DNA of 64,000 nt from Acidimicrobiia bacterium (GTDB taxonomy: Bacteria; Actinomycetota; Acidimicrobiia; IMCC26256; JAMXLJ01): NCBI GenBank assembly GCA_024281095.1, contig JAMXLJ010000070.1, positions 41,730 through 105,729 on the forward strand. Reading direction: 5' to 3'. Position 1 is the first letter of the stretch; the number at the start of each line of letters is the position of its first letter. The translations under genes were made by a program, and so were the position numbers. Positions 60,789 through 64,000 of this stretch are shown here, one piece after another. Below the pieces are notes generated by a model that saw nothing but the letters and a program-made list of their open reading frames with translations, was not told the origin of the DNA and did not search any database.

Positions 60789-63560
60789 GTGCAGGGGGGC
60801 GCACCACCGGGCCCGGGAACGTTCACGTTCCTGTTCATCGACATCGAGGGATCGACGCGGCTCTGGGAGGAGCATGGCGACGCCATGCGCCACGCGCTGG
60901 CGTCGCACGACGAGATCGTCCGTGATGTCGTGGAGCGCAGCGGCGGTACGGTCTTCAAGACTACGGGCGACGGTGCGTGCGCGGTGTTCGACGCTGCGGA
61001 TGCGGCCCTGACCGCGGCACGCGACGTTCAGCGGGAGCTTGCCGAGACGGGATGGCCGCGCGTTCGACGGTTACGCGACCGGATCGCACTGCATACCGGC
61101 ACCGCGAGCCGCCGTGACGACGATTACTTCGGGCCGACGCTCAATCGGTGCGCGCGTTTGATGGCGATCGCGCACGGTGGTCAGGTGCTCGTCTCGCAGG
61201 CGACCGCGACGCTGGTGCGCGACATGCTCGACGGCGGTTGCGAGCTGATCGACCTGGGTGAGCATCGCCTACGAGATCTGTCACGGCCGGAGCGGGTGTT
61301 CCAGCTCGCGGCGCCGGGAGTCGACCGTGAGTTCCCGCCGCTGCGTTCCCTCGAGACGTCGCGGACGAATCTCCCGGTGCAGTTGACCAGCTACGTGGGG
61401 CGGGACCGAGACGTCGACGACATCGCCCGGCTGCTCGGAGCACACCGTCTCGTCACCGTCACGGGTGTCGGCGGGGTGGGCAAGACACGGCTCGCGCTGC
61501 AGGTGGCCGCGCAAGTGCTCCCCGAATTCTCCGACGGCGCGTGGCTGTGCGAGCTCGCGAACGCATCCGACGACGAGTCGATGATGCAGTTGGTCGCGGC
61601 CGCGCTGAATGTGCAGCCGCACACGGGTCTCACGCTCGCGGCGAGTGTGGTGGAGTCCCTGCGCGGGAAGCGTGCTCTTGTCGTGCTCGACAACTGTGAA
61701 CACGTCGTCGACGCGGCCGCAACCCTTGTCGAGGACGTCCTGCGCGCCGCGGACGACGTGCGGATCCTCGCGACGAGTCGCGAGGGGCTCGCCGTCGACG
61801 GTGAACGCGTGCGTCCGCTGCGGCCGTTGCGCGTGTCGACCGGCGACCCGGCGACGAGCGACGCAGTGCGTCTCTTCGCCGAGCGGGCGCAGGCAGCGTC
61901 GAGCGAATTCGTCCTCGACGCCGCCAACACGGGTGCCGTCATCGAGATCTGCCGGCGGCTCGACGGCATCCCGCTCGCGATCGAGCTCGCCGCGGCCAGA
62001 GTGCCGGCGATGAGCCCGGCCGACATTGCCGGTCATCTCGACGAGCGCTTCCGCTTGCTCACCGGTGGCCGTCGCACGGCGGTTGAGCGGCACCAGACGC
62101 TGCGGGCCGCGGTTGCGTGGTCCTACGACGTGCTCGAGCCGAACCAGCGCGTCGTGTTCGACCGGCTTGCCGTCTTCGCCGGCGGCTTCGATGCCGATGC
62201 CGTGACCGCGGTCGTGGGCGACGAAACGCTGCAGCCGTGGGACGTCCTCGACGCGCTTGCCGGCCTCGTCGCGAAGTCGCTCGTAGTTGCCGTGGTCGGC
62301 GATCGCGGCTCGACGCGCTACGAGATGCTCGAGACGCTTCGCCACTTCGCCCGTGAGCGTCTGGAGGCCGGTGCGGAGCCGGATGCCTGGCGTCGCCGGC
62401 ACGCGCGGTACTACGTCGACGTGGCGGAGCGCCTGGGCCGGGCCCTGATCGGCCCCGACGAGCTCGAGGCGCGTGACGATCTTGGAGCTGAGCTCGACAA
62501 CATCCGGACGGCCGTCAATTGGTCACTCGACCGCGACGATCCAGCCGATTTCGAGCTGGGCCTCCGCACGATCGCGATGTTGAACGGCGAGGCGGTCATG
62601 TATCCCGCATCGGGCGTCAGCGCGTGGGCCGCGCGGGCAGTGCCTCGCCTCGAGTCGGCGCCCCCGGAGCTGCGCGCCGCGGTCCTCGCACCGGCGGCGT
62701 ATCACGCGCACCGCCACGGCGACAGTGAGCTTGCGATCAGCCGAGCTCGCGAGGCCGCCCGATACGGCCCGGTCCCGGGCATCCCGACGCCCGGGATGAG
62801 CCTGCTGCCCCTCGGCATGCTCTACGCCACGTCGGGCCGCGTCGAAGAGGGTTTGGAAGCGATCACCGAAGGCGAGCGAATGCTCTCGGACTTCGGCGCG
62901 TCCGACTACGACCTCGCGCGTCACTGGCTGCAGATGGTCACGACGTTCCTTCTCGGCGGCGACGAGCAACGGGCTCGGGATTTCGCAGAGGCAGGCCTCG
63001 AACGGGCCCGGCGGTGCGGGAACCCGTCCGCCATCGCGCAGGGCCATTACACGCTCGGTGCCGCGCTGGCCAGCTCCGATCCTGAGCGCGCTCTGGTCGA
63101 GTTCGAGGCTGCGCTCACGAACAGCACGCTCGTGAGCCGCTCCGCAATGGGCGGTCCGGCACTGTTCCAGGCCGCGCTGCTCCGCGCTCGTGGTGGCGAT
63201 TTTCGGCGCGCCACGCAGGATTTGCGGGACGCGATCGTCTTTTGCCACGAGACAGGCCAGCGCCCACAGCTCGACGGGGCGTTCGGCTATGCGGTCGACG
63301 TCCTGGTCTGTCTCGGCCGTTCGCGTGATGCCTTCGTCGTGGTCGGCGCGATCGTCCGCGGTGCGCTGCAGCATCTGCTCGAGATGTCGTTGCCGCCCGA
63401 GCGCGACCCCGCCGCAGCACTCGCGGCGGCGCGCATCGCCGTCACGGACCAAGAACGCCGGGACGCGATGGCTCGCGGCGCGGCGATGACGTACGAGCAA
63501 CTCGTCGCATGGCTTGTCGACGTGCTGGACGAGATTCAACGGGAGATGGACTCGGCGTAG
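60789..63560 (+). CDS. Nucleotide cyclase fused to an AAA/STAND ATPase and TPR-like region
   Basis: 923 residues. Class III cyclase domain (about 10-175) with metal Asp18 (FIDIEGSTRL) and Asp61 (KTTGDGACAVF), Lys57, Asp112, Asn119 and Arg123 (DYFGPTLNRCARL), so catalytically complete. A STAND/NB-ARC ATPase follows: Walker A GVGGVGKT (about 226-233), Walker B LVVLDN (Asp301), ATSREGL sensor, then the LAGLVAKSLV helical region and TPR-like repeats to the end. No LuxR helix-turn-helix is present, unlike many relatives. It may link ligand binding by the repeats to cAMP output. The start choice follows the leaderless promoter. Confidence 0.85.
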   Translation: MQGGAPPGPGTFTFLFIDIEGSTRLWEEHGDAMRHALASHDEIVRDVVERSGGTVFKTTGDGACAVFDAADAALTAARDVQRELAETGWPRVRRLRDRIALHTGTASRRDDDYFGPTLNRCARLMAIAHGGQVLVSQATATLVRDMLDGGCELIDLGEHRLRDLSRPERVFQLAAPGVDREFPPLRSLETSRTNLPVQLTSYVGRDRDVDDIARLLGAHRLVTVTGVGGVGKTRLALQVAAQVLPEFSDGAWLCELANASDDESMMQLVAAALNVQPHTGLTLAASVVESLRGKRALVVLDNCEHVVDAAATLVEDVLRAADDVRILATSREGLAVDGERVRPLRPLRVSTGDPATSDAVRLFAERAQAASSEFVLDAANTGAVIEICRRLDGIPLAIELAAARVPAMSPADIAGHLDERFRLLTGGRRTAVERHQTLRAAVAWSYDVLEPNQRVVFDRLAVFAGGFDADAVTAVVGDETLQPWDVLDALAGLVAKSLVVAVVGDRGSTRYEMLETLRHFARERLEAGAEPDAWRRRHARYYVDVAERLGRALIGPDELEARDDLGAELDNIRTAVNWSLDRDDPADFELGLRTIAMLNGEAVMYPASGVSAWAARAVPRLESAPPELRAAVLAPAAYHAHRHGDSELAISRAREAARYGPVPGIPTPGMSLLPLGMLYATSGRVEEGLEAITEGERMLSDFGASDYDLARHWLQMVTTFLLGGDEQRARDFAEAGLERARRCGNPSAIAQGHYTLGAALASSDPERALVEFEAALTNSTLVSRSAMGGPALFQAALLRARGGDFRRATQDLRDAIVFCHETGQRPQLDGAFGYAVDVLVCLGRSRDAFVVVGAIVRGALQHLLEMSLPPERDPAAALAAARIAVTDQERRDAMARGAAMTYEQLVAWLVDVLDEIQREMDSA

Positions 63561-63578
63561 CAGTCACGCCTTCCGGGC

Positions 63579-63584
63579 TAAGGT
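63579..63584 (+). promoter_or_regulatory. Putative leaderless -10 element (TAAGGT)
   Basis: TAAGGT plus 6 bases plus ATG at 63591, no Shine-Dalgarno. Confidence 0.45.
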
Positions 63585-63590
63585 GCCGGC

Positions 63591-64000
63591 ATGGCTCGAT
63601 CCCGAGCCGTGGTCGTGGTCGTCGTGACCGCCGCCTCGCTCGGGGGGTGGTGGTTGGGCCGCCACGGCCACGGCGCCACCCGCACCGTACGTGTCGTCCA
63701 CGTCGTCGACGGCGACACCATCGAGGTCGACGACGGCGGCCGGCACGAAACGGTCCGTCTGCTCGGGGTCGACACGCCCGAGACGGTCGATCCGCGCAAG
63801 CCTGTGCAGTGTTATGGGCCGGAGGCGTCCGCGTTCACGAAGTCTCGACTCGACGGTCGACGGGTCGTCCTCGAGCGCGATGTCGAAACACGCGACCGCT
63901 ACGGGCGGCTGCTCGCGTACGTGACCGTCGACGGCCGCCGGTTCAACGACGACCTTCTCGAAGGTGGCTACGCGCGTCTCTTGGTGATCGCGCCGAACGG
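63591..64000 (+). CDS. Exported thermonuclease-like nuclease (SNase), 3' end cut by window edge
   Basis: 136 residues are visible. The N-terminus (ARSRAVVVVVVTAASLGGWWLG) is a signal anchor or signal peptide. An SNase-fold domain follows: VRVVHVVDGDTIEVDD, RLLGVDTPETVDP with the catalytic Arg and Glu, and RDRYGRLLAYV with the second Arg. All three catalytic residues of micrococcal nuclease are matched in what is visible. It should degrade extracellular DNA or RNA with calcium. The C-terminus lies outside the window. Confidence 0.88.
   Translation, partial: MARSRAVVVVVVTAASLGGWWLGRHGHGATRTVRVVHVVDGDTIEVDDGGRHETVRLLGVDTPETVDPRKPVQCYGPEASAFTKSRLDGRRVVLERDVETRDRYGRLLAYVTVDGRRFNDDLLEGGYARLLVIAPN

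Overview
The window is about 70% GC, densely coded (roughly 95%) and has no tRNA, rRNA, CRISPR array, insertion sequence or phage gene that I can see. Gene content points to an actinomycete-type bacterium: a mycothiol conjugate amidase (Mca), a DosR/DevR-type regulator, a CtpE-type calcium P-ATPase, a wax-ester synthase/DGAT, F420-type luciferase-like oxidoreductases, an SCP2 protein, a streptomycete-style 'conservon' and several class III nucleotide cyclases. The mix of acyl-CoA genes, cyclases and leaderless genes fits an uncultured Acidimicrobiia-like lineage, but that placement is inference.

Layout. 1-9.5 kb: an N-acetyltransferase/acyl-CoA ligase cut by the window edge, CtpE, acetate kinase divergent from the DevR-like regulator, then two exported envelope proteins (CAP domain and VanW domain). 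9.6-21.4 kb: acyl-CoA dehydrogenase, HtrA-like lipoprotein protease, a small ABC exporter, an Rv1264-like adenylate cyclase, Mca, SCP2, a thiolase-ChbG-GNAT operon, two secreted proteins (one with a heme c motif) and a quinone oxidoreductase. 21.4-34.4 kb: WS/DGAT, thioredoxin-fold protein, PAP2 phosphatase, PD-(D/E)XK nuclease, two luciferase-like oxidoreductases, hydrolase, SnoaL-like protein, Fe/2OG-type oxygenase, an acyl-CoA dehydrogenase and a zinc alcohol dehydrogenase sharing one palindromic operator, and a geranylgeranyl-reductase-like flavoprotein. 34.5-45.5 kb: signalling and electron transfer: a five-gene conservon cluster, ETF beta/alpha, and a giant PAS/GAF/PP2C/HATPase protein coupled to an anti-sigma antagonist. 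45.7-53.5 kb: an operon of VIT1, phosphotransferase, micro-ORF, DUF6285 and exonuclease III; superoxide dismutase; an orphan NuoF-like protein; a CaiB-family racemase; PurK. 53.6-64 kb: glutamate synthase large chain without its small chain, an MgtE-N/CBS protein with DUF1003, LemA, a cyclase-AAA signalling protein and the start of a thermonuclease.

Two themes recur. First, many start codons lie 6-8 bases after a TANNNT hexamer with no Shine-Dalgarno, the signature of leaderless transcripts; inside operons genes are instead coupled by 4-base GTGA/ATGA overlaps. Second, there is unannotated small-scale structure: three related 22-23 codon micro-ORFs that bridge operon genes through ATGA/GTGA overlaps, an 18-bp palindromic operator found at two lipid-metabolism promoters, a 67-bp GC-palindromic dispersed repeat, and two stem-loops with matching loop-proximal sequence. 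The micro-ORFs are the best candidate for something undescribed.
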